This document shows, one piece after another, positions 33,247 through 44,084 of a stretch of DNA of 64,000 nucleotides (within the stretch, counting starts at the first letter, position 1; every line of letters starts with the position of its first letter). The notes under the pieces were generated by a model that did not search any database, was not told the origin of the DNA, and worked only from the letters and a program-made list of their open reading frames with translations. The position numbers and the translations under genes were made by a program. The stretch is from JAVBMV01 sp031552145 (GTDB lineage Bacteria > Myxococcota > Myxococcia > Myxococcales > UBA5297). Where the stretch lies: the NCBI GenBank assembly GCA_031552145.1, contig JAVBMV010000012.1, forward strand, positions 1 through 64,000, read 5' to 3'.

Positions 33247-34575
33247 TTAGAGGATATAGCGCGCGAGGTCCTCGTCCTTGGCGATCTCGGACAGATGCGC
33301 CTCGACATAGGCGGCGTCGATGACGAGGTGCTTCGGCTCGAGCTGGTCGGCGTCGAAGGAGAGCTCCTCCAGAAGCCGCTCGAGGACGGTGTGCAGGCGG
33401 CGCGCGCCGATATTCTCGGTGCGCTCGTTCACCGATTGCGCGATTCGCGCGATCTCTCGGATGGCGTCGGCGCGGAACTCGACCTTCAGCCCCTCCGTCT
33501 CCAGCAGCGCCGTGTACTGGCGGATCAGCGAACTCTTCGGCTCGGTCAGGATGCGCACCAGATCATCGCCAGTAAGCGGGTCGAGCTCGACGCGGATGGG
33601 GAAGCGCCCCTGCAGCTCCGGGATCAGATCGCTGGGCTTCGCGACGTGAAAGGCGCCCGCGGCGATGAAGAGCACGTGGTCGGTGCGCACTGTTCCGTAT
33701 TTCGTCGTGACGTGGGAGCCTTCGACGATGGGGAGGATGTCGCGCTGCACCCCCTCGCGCGAGACATCGGGACCGCCGCCGCCCCGCTCGCGCCCGGCGA
33801 TCTTGTCGAGTTCGTCAATGAAGATGATGCCGCTCTCCTCGGCTCTCCGGATCCCTTCTCGCTGCACCCGCTCGTTGTCGACCATCTTCCCCGCCTCTTC
33901 GTCGGCGAGCAGGCGCCGCGCGTCTTGGACACGGACACGCCGTTTCTTGGTCCGCTTCGGCATCATGCCGCCGAGGAGGTTTTCGAAGTTGACCCCAATC
34001 TCCTCCATCCCCTGGCCCGAAAAGGCGGTCATGAAGGGCATGGCCCCGCGCTCCGGCAGATCGATCTCGATGAGCTGATCGTCCAGCGTTCCGGCGTTCA
34101 GCTGCGCGCGCAGCCGCTCCCGATCGGGAGGGAGCCCCGGGGGGCCGAAGCCCGCTGTGTTGCTGCCGGTGAGCAGGTCGAGGAGCCGCTCCTCGGCGAG
34201 ATCGCGCGCCTTTGCCAGGTGGCGCGCGGTCTCCTCCTCGCGCACGAGCTTGATCGAGGCCTCGACGAGATCGCGCACCATCGAGTCGACATCGCGCCCC
34301 ACATAGCCCACCTCGGTGAACTTCGAGGCTTCCACTTTGACGAAGGGGGCCTGCGCCAGCTTGGCGAGACGGCGCGCGATCTCGGTCTTCCCCACCCCGG
34401 TGGGGCCGACCATGATGATGTTCTTAGGGGCGATCTCGTCGCGCAGCTCCTCGGGGACTTGCTCTCTTCGGTAGCGATTGCGCAGCGCCACCGCGACGGC
34501 GCGCTTCGCGTGGCGCTGCCCTACGATGTAGCGATCCAGCTCTGCGACGATCTCTCTGGGAGTAAGGGAAGACAT
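33247..34575 (-). CDS. hslU: HslU, ATPase subunit of the HslVU protease
   Basis: HslU is the AAA+ unfoldase that feeds HslV. The 442-residue protein has TPREIVAELDRYIVGQ, Walker A GPTGVGKT (57-64), EASKFTEVGYVGRDV (pore GYVG), an inserted I-domain, Walker B GIIFIDELDKIA, and the C-terminal gating peptide LARYIL that docks into HslV. GGAG lies before the ATG. It is 27 bp after hslV. Confidence 0.96.
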   Translation of the reverse strand: MSSLTPREIVAELDRYIVGQRHAKRAVAVALRNRYRREQVPEELRDEIAPKNIIMVGPTGVGKTEIARRLAKLAQAPFVKVEASKFTEVGYVGRDVDSMVRDLVEASIKLVREEETARHLAKARDLAEERLLDLLTGSNTAGFGPPGLPPDRERLRAQLNAGTLDDQLIEIDLPERGAMPFMTAFSGQGMEEIGVNFENLLGGMMPKRTKKRRVRVQDARRLLADEEAGKMVDNERVQREGIRRAEESGIIFIDELDKIAGRERGGGGPDVSREGVQRDILPIVEGSHVTTKYGTVRTDHVLFIAAGAFHVAKPSDLIPELQGRFPIRVELDPLTGDDLVRILTEPKSSLIRQYTALLETEGLKVEFRADAIREIARIAQSVNERTENIGARRLHTVLERLLEELSFDADQLEPKHLVIDAAYVEAHLSEIAKDEDLARYIL

Positions 34576-34602
34576 GGCAAGCTCCTGGGCCCAATGGCGC
34601 CG

Positions 34603-35124
34603 CTACCGCAGCTCTTCGAAGAGCACCTGATCGTTGGTGTAAATACAGATCGTTCCGGCGATCGCCATGGCGCTCTCGGCGATGGCGCGCGCGTCGAGTT
34701 GAGTCTTCTCGACGAGCGCTCGCGCCGCCGCCAGCGCGTAGGGGCCGCCGCTCCCCACCGCCGCGACGCCGCCGTCGGGCTCGAGGACATCGCCAGCCCC
34801 CGTCACCACGAAAGTCTTCTCTCGATCGGCGACGACGAGCAGCGCCTCCAGCCTGCGCAGGAAGCGGTCGGTGCGCCACTCCTTCGCCAGCTCGACGCAG
34901 GCCCTCGCGAGGTTGGCGCGGTGTGCCTTCAGCTTCTCCTCGAATCGCTCGAAGAGCGTAAAGGCATCGGCCGTGGCTCCCGCGAAGCCCGCGAGCACCT
35001 CCCCCTCGCCGAGTCGCCTCACCTTCTTGGCGCTGCTCTTCAGGATGGTCTTGTCGAGCGTCACCTGCCCATCGCCGGCCATGCAGACCTGGGCACCTCG
35101 CCGGACACAGAGAATCGTCGTCAT
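34603..35124 (-). CDS. hslV: HslV, ATP-dependent protease subunit
   Basis: HslV is the proteasome-like peptidase whose catalytic Thr is exposed after Met removal. The 173-residue product starts MTTILCVRRGAQ, so Thr2 is in place, followed by AGDGQVTLDKT and KKVRRLGEGEVLAGFAG. AAGGAGGG lies before ATG 35124. The ATG overlaps the xerC stop (ATGA). The long open frame upstream belongs to another reading frame of xerC. Confidence 0.96.
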   Translation of the reverse strand: MTTILCVRRGAQVCMAGDGQVTLDKTILKSSAKKVRRLGEGEVLAGFAGATADAFTLFERFEEKLKAHRANLARACVELAKEWRTDRFLRRLEALLVVADREKTFVVTGAGDVLEPDGGVAAVGSGGPYALAAARALVEKTQLDARAIAESAMAIAGTICIYTNDQVLFEELR

Positions 35125-36092
35125 CGGTTCGCTCCCTCCTTGGGGCCGGCCAACCTGGCGTGCGGGTGGGCCGAGTCGTAGACCTCTTGAAGCTTCGCAA
35201 AGGAGACGTCGGTGTAGCGCTGCGTCGTGGAGAGGCGCGCGTGCCCCATCATCTCCTGAATGGAGCGCAAATCTGCTCCTCCGTCGAGCAGGTGGGTCGC
35301 GAAGGAGTGGCGCAGCGCATGGGGGTGGACGTGGCGCGCGAGCGCGCAGGCATGCGCATGTTCGTCGATGAGGGTGGCGACGCTCCTGCGCCCGAGCCGC
35401 TGCCCGCGCAGGTCGAGGAAGAGCGCCCCCTCCCCCCCTCGCGCCCCAGGCCGCGTGGGGCCCCTGCGGCCGCGGCGCGCCGACACTTCGGCGAGGAACT
35501 CCGATCTGCGCGCCAGCCAGTTTTCCAGCGCCTGCCGCGCGCGCTCGCCCAGCGGGACGAGCCGCTCCTTGCGCCCCTTCCCCATGACGCGCACCAGGTT
35601 CTGGCCGCGCTCCCAATCGAGCTCGGAGAGCGCACAGAGCTCGCTGACGCGCAGCCCACCACCGTAGAGCACCTCCAGGATGGCGCGGTCGCGCGCGCCG
35701 CGGGGCGTGGAGGGATCGGGAGTCGTCAGCAGCGCGAGCAGGTCGTCGATTGGCACTACCTTGGGGAGCTGTTTGGGCACCTTCGGCAGCCCGACCAAGC
35801 GCGCCGGGTTGGCGGTCACGAGCCCCTGCCGGTGGGCGAAGGCATAGAACGAGCGGAGGCTGGCCAGCTTTCGCGCGCGGGTGCTGGCCGTGGTGCTGGC
35901 GAAGAGCGACGCGGCCCAGGCGCGAATGAGCAGGTGATCCGATTGGAGCAACCCTACCCGCTTCTCGGCGGCGAAAGAGGCAAATTGGGCCAAGTCGCGC
36001 AGATAGGCCTCGATGGTCCTGGGCGACGCATCTCGGGTCGCCCGCAGCTCTCCAACGAAGCGCTCTACCTCCGCGGGCGCAACTCCTTTCAC
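35121..36092 (-). CDS. xerC: XerC/XerD-type tyrosine recombinase
   Basis: This enzyme resolves chromosome dimers at dif with a second Xer protein. The 323-residue protein has an N-terminal SAM-like core-binding domain and the catalytic set: Arg in GGGLRVSELC, Lys in VMGKGRKERLVP, H-x-x-R in HALRHSFATHLLD, His in MGHARLSTTQ and the nucleophile Tyr in RYTDVSF. A roughly 25-residue Arg/Gly-rich insertion sits near 215-240. It starts at a GTG sharing one base with the preceding TAG. Placement before hslVU supports XerC over a phage integrase. Confidence 0.93.
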   Translation of the reverse strand: MKGVAPAEVERFVGELRATRDASPRTIEAYLRDLAQFASFAAEKRVGLLQSDHLLIRAWAASLFASTTASTRARKLASLRSFYAFAHRQGLVTANPARLVGLPKVPKQLPKVVPIDDLLALLTTPDPSTPRGARDRAILEVLYGGGLRVSELCALSELDWERGQNLVRVMGKGRKERLVPLGERARQALENWLARRSEFLAEVSARRGRRGPTRPGARGGEGALFLDLRGQRLGRRSVATLIDEHAHACALARHVHPHALRHSFATHLLDGGADLRSIQEMMGHARLSTTQRYTDVSFAKLQEVYDSAHPHARLAGPKEGANR

Positions 36093-37705
36093 TACCTCAG
36101 CTCCGCGATGTAGACCCCCTCGCGCTTCGGCGAGGCGACGATGTAGACCACCTTCGCGCCGCCGCCGGCGAAGCGCGCGCCCACCAGCGTGTGGGAGTCG
36201 ACGCTGACGGGCGCCGTGGCGCGGGAGGGCTCGAGCCACGCCAGATCGGCGAAGCGCTCGGAGTCGAGCCGGGGATAGGTGAGCAACAGGCGCGAGCCAT
36301 CGTGGGAGAGCGTGAAGTTCCAGATCCCTTCGGCGAGGCGCCTGGGCGCGGACTTCGCCGCCTCCTCCTGGCCCTCGGGCGGCGGCGCGACAGGCGCGAT
36401 GTAGAGGTCGCACTCGCGCCCCAGGCGGGTACATGCGGTGCGGTAATAAATCTCTTTGTCGTCCAACGAAAACTGGAAGCCGAAGACGCCACCCGCCATG
36501 TGACGCGCAGGCTCTTTCACGGCGAGATCGAGCAGCGCTAGATCGATCGAGCCATTCGCGGTCGCCTTCACATAGGCAAAGTGGCGGCCATCGTGGCTGT
36601 AGTCATAGAGCGAGTAGTCGAAGCTGCCGTAGGAGACCTCTTTGAGCCGCTCGGCGCCATCGCGCGCATCGACCACCCGCAGCGCGATCCACTTGGCACC
36701 CTTGTTGGAGAGGTGCTGTTCTCGCGCCGCGAGGGAATTGGAGTCGGGCGACCAGCGATACTCGATCACCTCCGTGGCGACGACCCGCCCCTCCCCTTCG
36801 GCGACCTCCAACACGCGCAGGTCGCCCCGGGGCCGGTTCACTCCCTGTCCAAAGAGCGCGGCGAGGCGGCCGCCATCGGGCGAAAAGCGGAAGGTGCTGA
36901 CCTCATCGGCGCGCCGCGCTGGGGCAGGCTCCTTCCCCACGAAGCCCGTGAAGAGCGCGTAGGGCCCCTGCTGCTCATCCTCGCGCGCGGTGAAGGCGTA
37001 GGCCTGTCCCTTCGGCGCGAAGCCATACTCGCCGACGCGCTTCGCCAATTCGCGAGCACCGCCCGAGGCCAGCTCCAGCAGCCGAAGCGTACCTCCCTTG
37101 GCGCCGGGGCTGCGCACCAGCAGGTGATTCGAGTTGGGTGAGAATTCGAAGGTGGAGATCTCCTCGGCGAGGGCGCGCTCGACGCCGCTCTCGAGCTCCC
37201 GCACCTTGAGCGAACCGTTGGCTCCGACATAGGCCAGGAGCCGGCTATCGGGCGAAAAGCGATAGAAGCGCACCGCCTCGCCGAGCGTCACGGGCTCACC
37301 CGTGAGCGCCGCCAGCTGCAGAACGCCCGCCTGGCGCCTGAAATTGAAAGAGGCGAGCCATGCGATGGAGCTGCCATCGGGCGAAAAAGCGAAGGCGTCA
37401 TCGAGCGTCGAGAGCGCTTCCCCGAGCTTCCTGGCGGCGCCGCTCTCCACCTTCCCCAAATAGAGATCGCCTATCGAGATCCCCTCGGGCAGCGTCTCCG
37501 CGGCGTGCTGCTGGCCCAACGCGAGGAAGGCGAAGGCGGAGCCGTCGGCCGTCAGCCGGAGATTGCGGGCCTCTGCCTTGACGATGGGGTGCTTCTCGGT
37601 CCCCTTGGGCGCGCCGCTCTTCGTGCAGCCAGTCGCCGCGGCCAACAGCAGCGCCAGCAGCGCGACTGGGGCGAGCGCTCTCGCCAACGAGCATCCTCTC
37701 TCCAT
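36092..37705 (-). CDS. TolB/WD40-like beta-propeller lipoprotein
   Basis: The 537-residue product starts with a lipoprotein signal (ATGC lipobox, about residue 26). It is then built of about nine or ten repeats of roughly 45 residues, each with a core like FSPDGSSIAWL, YRFSPDSRLLAYV, FRFSPDGGRLAAL, YRWSPDSNSLAA or LSHDGSRLLLTYP. That is the PD40/TolB-like propeller signature, enough for one or two propellers. A strong GAGGAGG site marks ATG 37705. It lies one base after trmFO and one base before xerC, so it is locked into this operon. Ligand unknown; a periplasmic binding scaffold is inferred. Confidence 0.78.
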   Translation of the reverse strand: MERGCSLARALAPVALLALLLAAATGCTKSGAPKGTEKHPIVKAEARNLRLTADGSAFAFLALGQQHAAETLPEGISIGDLYLGKVESGAARKLGEALSTLDDAFAFSPDGSSIAWLASFNFRRQAGVLQLAALTGEPVTLGEAVRFYRFSPDSRLLAYVGANGSLKVRELESGVERALAEEISTFEFSPNSNHLLVRSPGAKGGTLRLLELASGGARELAKRVGEYGFAPKGQAYAFTAREDEQQGPYALFTGFVGKEPAPARRADEVSTFRFSPDGGRLAALFGQGVNRPRGDLRVLEVAEGEGRVVATEVIEYRWSPDSNSLAAREQHLSNKGAKWIALRVVDARDGAERLKEVSYGSFDYSLYDYSHDGRHFAYVKATANGSIDLALLDLAVKEPARHMAGGVFGFQFSLDDKEIYYRTACTRLGRECDLYIAPVAPPPEGQEEAAKSAPRRLAEGIWNFTLSHDGSRLLLTYPRLDSERFADLAWLEPSRATAPVSVDSHTLVGARFAGGGAKVVYIVASPKREGVYIAELR

Positions 37706-37706
37706 T

Positions 37707-39107
37707 TCAACCTCCTCTACCGGCTCCCTGGAGACCGGGAAGCAGGCTTCTCGCATTAAGGGCACCCCGGGCGCCAGCATCGGAAGCGAGCCAGCGGGCA
37801 AAATCGGCGCTGGCTCTTTCGACAAGCGCGTCGCGCCGAAAGTTCTTCGGCACGCGCTTCGCGAGCGGCGAGAAGAGCGAATAGTTGATGTTCGACGGGA
37901 CGATGGAGCGCATCGGCGTCCCCTCTGGGCGCGCCCTGCCCCTCAGGTGCGAATAGAGCGCGCCCAGCGCCGTACTGGGCGGCGGGGGTAAGAAAGAGGT
38001 GCCCGCGAGGCGCGCCGCGGCGAAGCGCGCCGCCAGCAGCCCGCAAGCGACAGACTCGGAATAGCCCTCCACCCCAGCGAGCTGGCCAGCCACGAAGAGG
38101 GAGCCGCGGGCGATGAGCGAGAGATCGTCGGCGAGGATATAGGGGGCATCGAGGAAAGTATTGCGGTGGACCTGCCCATACCGTTCGAACTCGGCGTGCT
38201 CCAGTCCCGGCAGCGAGCGGAAGATTCGCCGCTGCTCGGGCCAGGTGAGGCGGGTCTGGCAACCCACCAAGTTCCAGGCGGAGCGCGCCTCATCCTCGCA
38301 GCGCAGCTGCAGCACCGCGTAAGGGCGCTCGCCCGTGGCAGGGTCGGTGAGGCCAATGGGCTTGAGCGGCCCATACGCGAGACAGTCGAGGCCGCGCGCG
38401 GCCATGACCTCGATGGGCAAGCACCCTTCAAAGAAGCGCGGCTCCTCGAAGGCGCGCAGCGGCACCAGCTCGCCCGCGAGCAACTCTTTGACGAAGCGCT
38501 CATATTGGCCGCGGTCGAGTGGAATGTTCAGGTAGTCATCGCCGCCCCCCTGGCCGAAGCGCGAGGCGCGAAAGAGGCGCTCCTTCTCGATGGAAGCGTC
38601 CAGGAGGATGGGCGCGATGGCGTCGTAGAAGTAGAAGCGCGCCCCGCAGAGCCTCCCGAGCGCTTCGCCCAGCTCTCCCTCCGTGAGCGGTCCGGTCGCG
38701 AGGATGGCGAGGCGTCCCTCCTCGGGGAGCTCGCGCACGCGCTCCTCGCGCAGCTCGATCAGCGGATGGCTCGAGAGCCGCTCGGTGACAAAGCGAGAGA
38801 ATCGCTCGCGGTCGACGCCCAGCGCGTCGCCGCAGGGCACGCGGCAGGCGTCGGCGGCGGTGAGGAGCAGCGAGCCCAGCGCGCGAAGCTCGCGGTGGAG
38901 CAGCCCGCTCGCCGTCGTAGGCAAGTCGGAGCGCAGTGAGTTGGAGCAGACCAGCTCGGCCAAGAGAGGGTTGGTGTGCGCGCGGCTCCGCGCGCCGGGC
39001 TTCATCTCGCGCAGCACGACCCGGTGCCCCAACTCCGCAAGCTGGTATGCCGCCTCACACCCGGCGAGGCCTCCCCCGACTATCTCGATTTCACCACTTC
39101 GCTCCAT
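37707..39107 (-). CDS. trmFO: methylenetetrahydrofolate--tRNA-(uracil-54-C5) methyltransferase
   Basis: TrmFO makes ribothymidine 54 in tRNA using methylene-THF and FAD. The 466-residue protein has the FAD motif IVGGGLAGCEAAYQLA, REMKPGARSRAHTNP, the ELVCSNSLRSD block, LFVAGQLAGVEGYSES and MRSIVPSNINYSLFSPL. ATG 39107 begins at the conserved N-terminus. Its place between topA and xerC matches the order seen in Firmicutes. Confidence 0.94.
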   Translation of the reverse strand: MERSGEIEIVGGGLAGCEAAYQLAELGHRVVLREMKPGARSRAHTNPLLAELVCSNSLRSDLPTTASGLLHRELRALGSLLLTAADACRVPCGDALGVDRERFSRFVTERLSSHPLIELREERVRELPEEGRLAILATGPLTEGELGEALGRLCGARFYFYDAIAPILLDASIEKERLFRASRFGQGGGDDYLNIPLDRGQYERFVKELLAGELVPLRAFEEPRFFEGCLPIEVMAARGLDCLAYGPLKPIGLTDPATGERPYAVLQLRCEDEARSAWNLVGCQTRLTWPEQRRIFRSLPGLEHAEFERYGQVHRNTFLDAPYILADDLSLIARGSLFVAGQLAGVEGYSESVACGLLAARFAAARLAGTSFLPPPPSTALGALYSHLRGRARPEGTPMRSIVPSNINYSLFSPLAKRVPKNFRRDALVERASADFARWLASDAGARGALNARSLLPGLQGAGRGG

Positions 39108-39193
39108 TCGTTCTCGCTCTCCCGCTTCGCACTTTGGTCGCCCGCCGCCGCGTGCTATTTGCTTGGTATGACGTCCAGCCACCGGAGGTAGCC

Positions 39194-39817
39194 ATGTTGC
39201 GCATCATGCCTCGACAGAAGGTCTATTTCGACTCCTTCATTCGGTGCGCCGAGCTCGGGCATGAGGCCGCCCTGCTGCTGCGCTCCATGCTGGAGCAACC
39301 CGAGCAGGTGGCGGCGCTGCTCCCCAAGGTGGTGGAGCTGGAACACGAGGGCGATCGGAACACCGATACGGTGGCGCGGGCGCTCGCGCAGGGGCTGGCC
39401 ACACCCTTCGGGCGCGCGGAGATCCTGCGCCTGGCCGAGATGCTCGACGACGTGATCGATGGAATCGAGAGCGTCGCCACCAAACTGCAGCTCTATCGCG
39501 CCGCGAAGGCGCGAGGCGAGGCACTCGAGCTCTCGGCGCTGCTCGCCGAAGAGACCGCCGCGCTCTGCGAGGGGCTGCGCGCCCTCGCGAGCGGAACCGA
39601 CGAGGCGGCGCTCGGGCGCGCCGGAGAGCGGGTGCGCGAGCTGGAGGGCATGGCCGATCAGGCGCTCAGGCGCGGGATCGGCGCTCTCTTCGACGAGCTG
39701 CGCGACCCGTTCGAGCTGATCAAATGGAAAGAGCTACTGGAGCTGCTCGAGCAACTCACCGACCAGTGCGAGGACGTGATCCGCATGGCCGAGGCGGTCT
39801 TCGCGAAGCCAGACTAG
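39194..39817 (+). CDS. DUF47/PhoU-like protein
   Basis: The 207-residue all-helical protein resembles DUF47 (YkaA/Pit accessory) proteins. It has the PhoU-like repeat motif VELEHEGDRNTDTVARAL and, in the second half, a similar segment ending KWKELLELLEQLTDQCEDV. Such proteins usually sit beside a Pit phosphate permease gene; none is present here. ATG 39194 follows GGAGG. It is divergent from trmFO (86 bp) and inserted, with the next gene, on the opposite strand of the topA-trmFO block. Confidence 0.82.
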   Translation: MLRIMPRQKVYFDSFIRCAELGHEAALLLRSMLEQPEQVAALLPKVVELEHEGDRNTDTVARALAQGLATPFGRAEILRLAEMLDDVIDGIESVATKLQLYRAAKARGEALELSALLAEETAALCEGLRALASGTDEAALGRAGERVRELEGMADQALRRGIGALFDELRDPFELIKWKELLELLEQLTDQCEDVIRMAEAVFAKPD

Positions 39818-39901
39818 GCTGACAGGGAGCAGGCCGCGCCCCAACGGCCCCTCTTGTCGCGCCTAGCGACCATCGACAAATTGCGTTCGGAGTTCCGTGC
39901 C

Positions 39902-40291
39902 ATGGAAGAGCGCTCTCTCGAACGGTTTCGCGTCCGCCTTACGCGCCTCAGGCGCGACTTGGTCCAACACCACTCGCGCTCCACGAGCGGCGTACAGGAG
40001 CTGCGCGCGGGCGCGCCCGGTCCAGAGTACGAGGAGGGGGCGCAGGCGGGCTATCTGGAGTCTCTTCTCACGCGGCTCTCCGAGTCTCAGCGAGAGGAGG
40101 TGCGCCTCGTCGACGAGGCGCTTGAGCGTCTCGACGCCGGCACCTTTGGCTGGTGTCGCGAGTGCGCCGGAGAGATCGAGCGAGAGCGGCTCGACGCGCT
40201 CCCCTTCGCTCGCCTCTGCGCCGAGTGCGCCGAGGATGCCGATCGCGCCAAGGCGCAGCGCGGCACCTTTGCCCCCACGCTCGCGCCCTGA
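39902..40291 (+). CDS. DksA/TraR-type zinc-finger protein
   Basis: The 129-residue protein has a coiled-coil N-terminal half and a C-terminal C4 zinc finger (WCRECAGEI, then LCAECAED), the DksA/TraR layout. DksA-family proteins enter the RNA polymerase secondary channel. The acidic DxxDxA tip of true DksA is not evident, so it may be a paralogue. ATG 39902 is preferred; a TTG at 39854 is in frame but has no ribosome site. It lies 84 bp after the DUF47 gene and converges on topA. Confidence 0.78.
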   Translation: MEERSLERFRVRLTRLRRDLVQHHSRSTSGVQELRAGAPGPEYEEGAQAGYLESLLTRLSESQREEVRLVDEALERLDAGTFGWCRECAGEIERERLDALPFARLCAECAEDADRAKAQRGTFAPTLAP

Positions 40292-40318
40292 GCGCGGCGC
40301 GCCTTCGCAGCGGCCCCG

Positions 40319-42679
<2,361 letters not shown>

Positions 42680-42781
42680 GGCGACCTCTTCCTCATCCTG
42701 AAGCCATCGAGCCCAGCGCACTGGGCCTCTCCGGCATTAACAACTCCGTGCACGCGACGCCCGCATGGGCCGCGGGCAGCC

Positions 42782-43951
42782 TCACCTGCGCGCGTAGACC
42801 TTGCCCACGCGCTCCTCGCACAACCCCACCAGCTCCAACTGCAAGAGGGCGCCCGCCAGCTCCGAGGGCGGAAGCCCGCTCTTGGCGAGGAGCGCGTCAT
42901 ACTGCAGCGGTCCAGCGCCCAGCATCTCGTAGAGCGCCCTCTCTCTGGGCGCCAGCGCCTGTCCCCTATCCGGGGCCGGCGCGATGATTGGCCTGGCGCC
43001 GGCATCCGCCGGCGCGCGCGCGCCCTGCCCACTCACCCTGCCCCGAAGAGCGCCGATCACACTCGCCAGCGCCGCGGGGCTGGCGGCCGCCTTGGCGGTG
43101 CCCGATTCGAGCAGGGCATTGGTTCCAGCAGAGAGCGGCTCGCCGATATTTCCGGGCACCGCGAAGAGGGGACGCCCCAGCTTTCCGGCCGCCTCGGCGG
43201 TGTTGAGCGCGCCAGAGGTCGCTCCCGCGCGCGCCACCAACACCGCATCGGAGAGCGCCGCGATGAGTCTATTGCGGATCAAAAAGTTACGCGGGGCAGG
43301 CTGGGTGCCGGGGGGCCACAGGCTCACCAATGCCCCTCCCTGCTCGACGATCCGAGCGTAGAGCCGCTCATGCTCGCGGGGATAGGTGACGTCCAGTCCG
43401 CACCCCAGCACCGCGACGGTTGGGCGCCCCTGCTCCACGCAGGCGCGGTGCGCGGCGGCATCGATACCGAGCGCGCCGCCCGAGACGACCACCACGCCCG
43501 CCGCGCCGAGCGCGCTGGCGAAGCGCGCGGCAACCTCGAGGCCGTACCGGTCGGCGTCGCGCGAGCCGACGATCGCTACCCGTTCGGCATCGGGCGCGAG
43601 CGTACCCTTGATAAAGAGCATCGGCGGGAAGGCTTGCCCAGCGAGCGCGCGCGGCCACCCCTCCCACGCAGGGAAGCAGAGCGCGACGCCCAGCGCGGCG
43701 CACCGCTCGGCCAGGCGCGCGCCACGGCGCGCCGCCTCCCCCTCTTCGAGCAGCTCAGCCGCGCGCCGCCGGGTCGGCTCGTCACGCATCGCCGCCAAAA
43801 AGCGCTCCTTCGGGGCCGTGAGCGCCGCGCGACAGGAGCCGAACTCGCGGCGAAGCGCCTCGAGAGTGGCCGCGCCGATCCCCTCGGTGCAATAGAGCGC
43901 GGCGAGGGCGCACTCTTCGCTCGATTCGAATGGCTCCCTCCTCTCGCCCAT
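42782..43951 (-). CDS. dprA: DNA-processing protein DprA
   Basis: DprA loads RecA on incoming single-stranded DNA during natural transformation. The 389-residue protein has an N-terminal SAM-like region and the Rossmann core (VAIVGSRDADRYGLEVA; VVSGGALGIDAAAHRAC; SRNRLIA-type NRLIAALSDAVLVARA). A C-terminal winged-helix region follows (ERALYEMLGAGPLQYDALLA). ATG 43951 is selected as the family start. It lies directly upstream of topA, as in many bacteria. Confidence 0.93.
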   Translation of the reverse strand: MGERREPFESSEECALAALYCTEGIGAATLEALRREFGSCRAALTAPKERFLAAMRDEPTRRRAAELLEEGEAARRGARLAERCAALGVALCFPAWEGWPRALAGQAFPPMLFIKGTLAPDAERVAIVGSRDADRYGLEVAARFASALGAAGVVVVSGGALGIDAAAHRACVEQGRPTVAVLGCGLDVTYPREHERLYARIVEQGGALVSLWPPGTQPAPRNFLIRNRLIAALSDAVLVARAGATSGALNTAEAAGKLGRPLFAVPGNIGEPLSAGTNALLESGTAKAAASPAALASVIGALRGRVSGQGARAPADAGARPIIAPAPDRGQALAPRERALYEMLGAGPLQYDALLAKSGLPPSELAGALLQLELVGLCEERVGKVYARR

Positions 43952-44084
43952 CGCAGCTCCCGCGTAGCTTTCGGCACCAGCACCGAAGGGCGGGCTGTAT
44001 AGGCAGCGGCCGCGCGGAGCGTCAAGGAAGCGCTCCGGCGCGCTCTTGTTTGACACGCTCTCATCGCGCCCCTATATCGCGCGC

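Noticed and set aside
33295..35181. Open frame of about 630 codons on the + strand over hslU and hslV
   Set aside because: Antisense shadow; hslU and hslV are unambiguous.
35121..36092. Tyrosine recombinase as a phage or island integrase
   Set aside because: Placed between trmFO and hslV in a conserved housekeeping order, no att-like repeats or mobile genes nearby, and normal Xer length.
36093..36434. Upstream extension of xerC in the same frame
   Set aside because: It overlaps the propeller lipoprotein coding sequence and lacks recombinase homology; the GTG at 36092 gives a normal N-terminus.
42711..42726. GCCCAG/CTGGGC hairpin between dprA and topA
   Set aside because: Six-bp stem without a T-run; GC-rich DNA gives many such stems.
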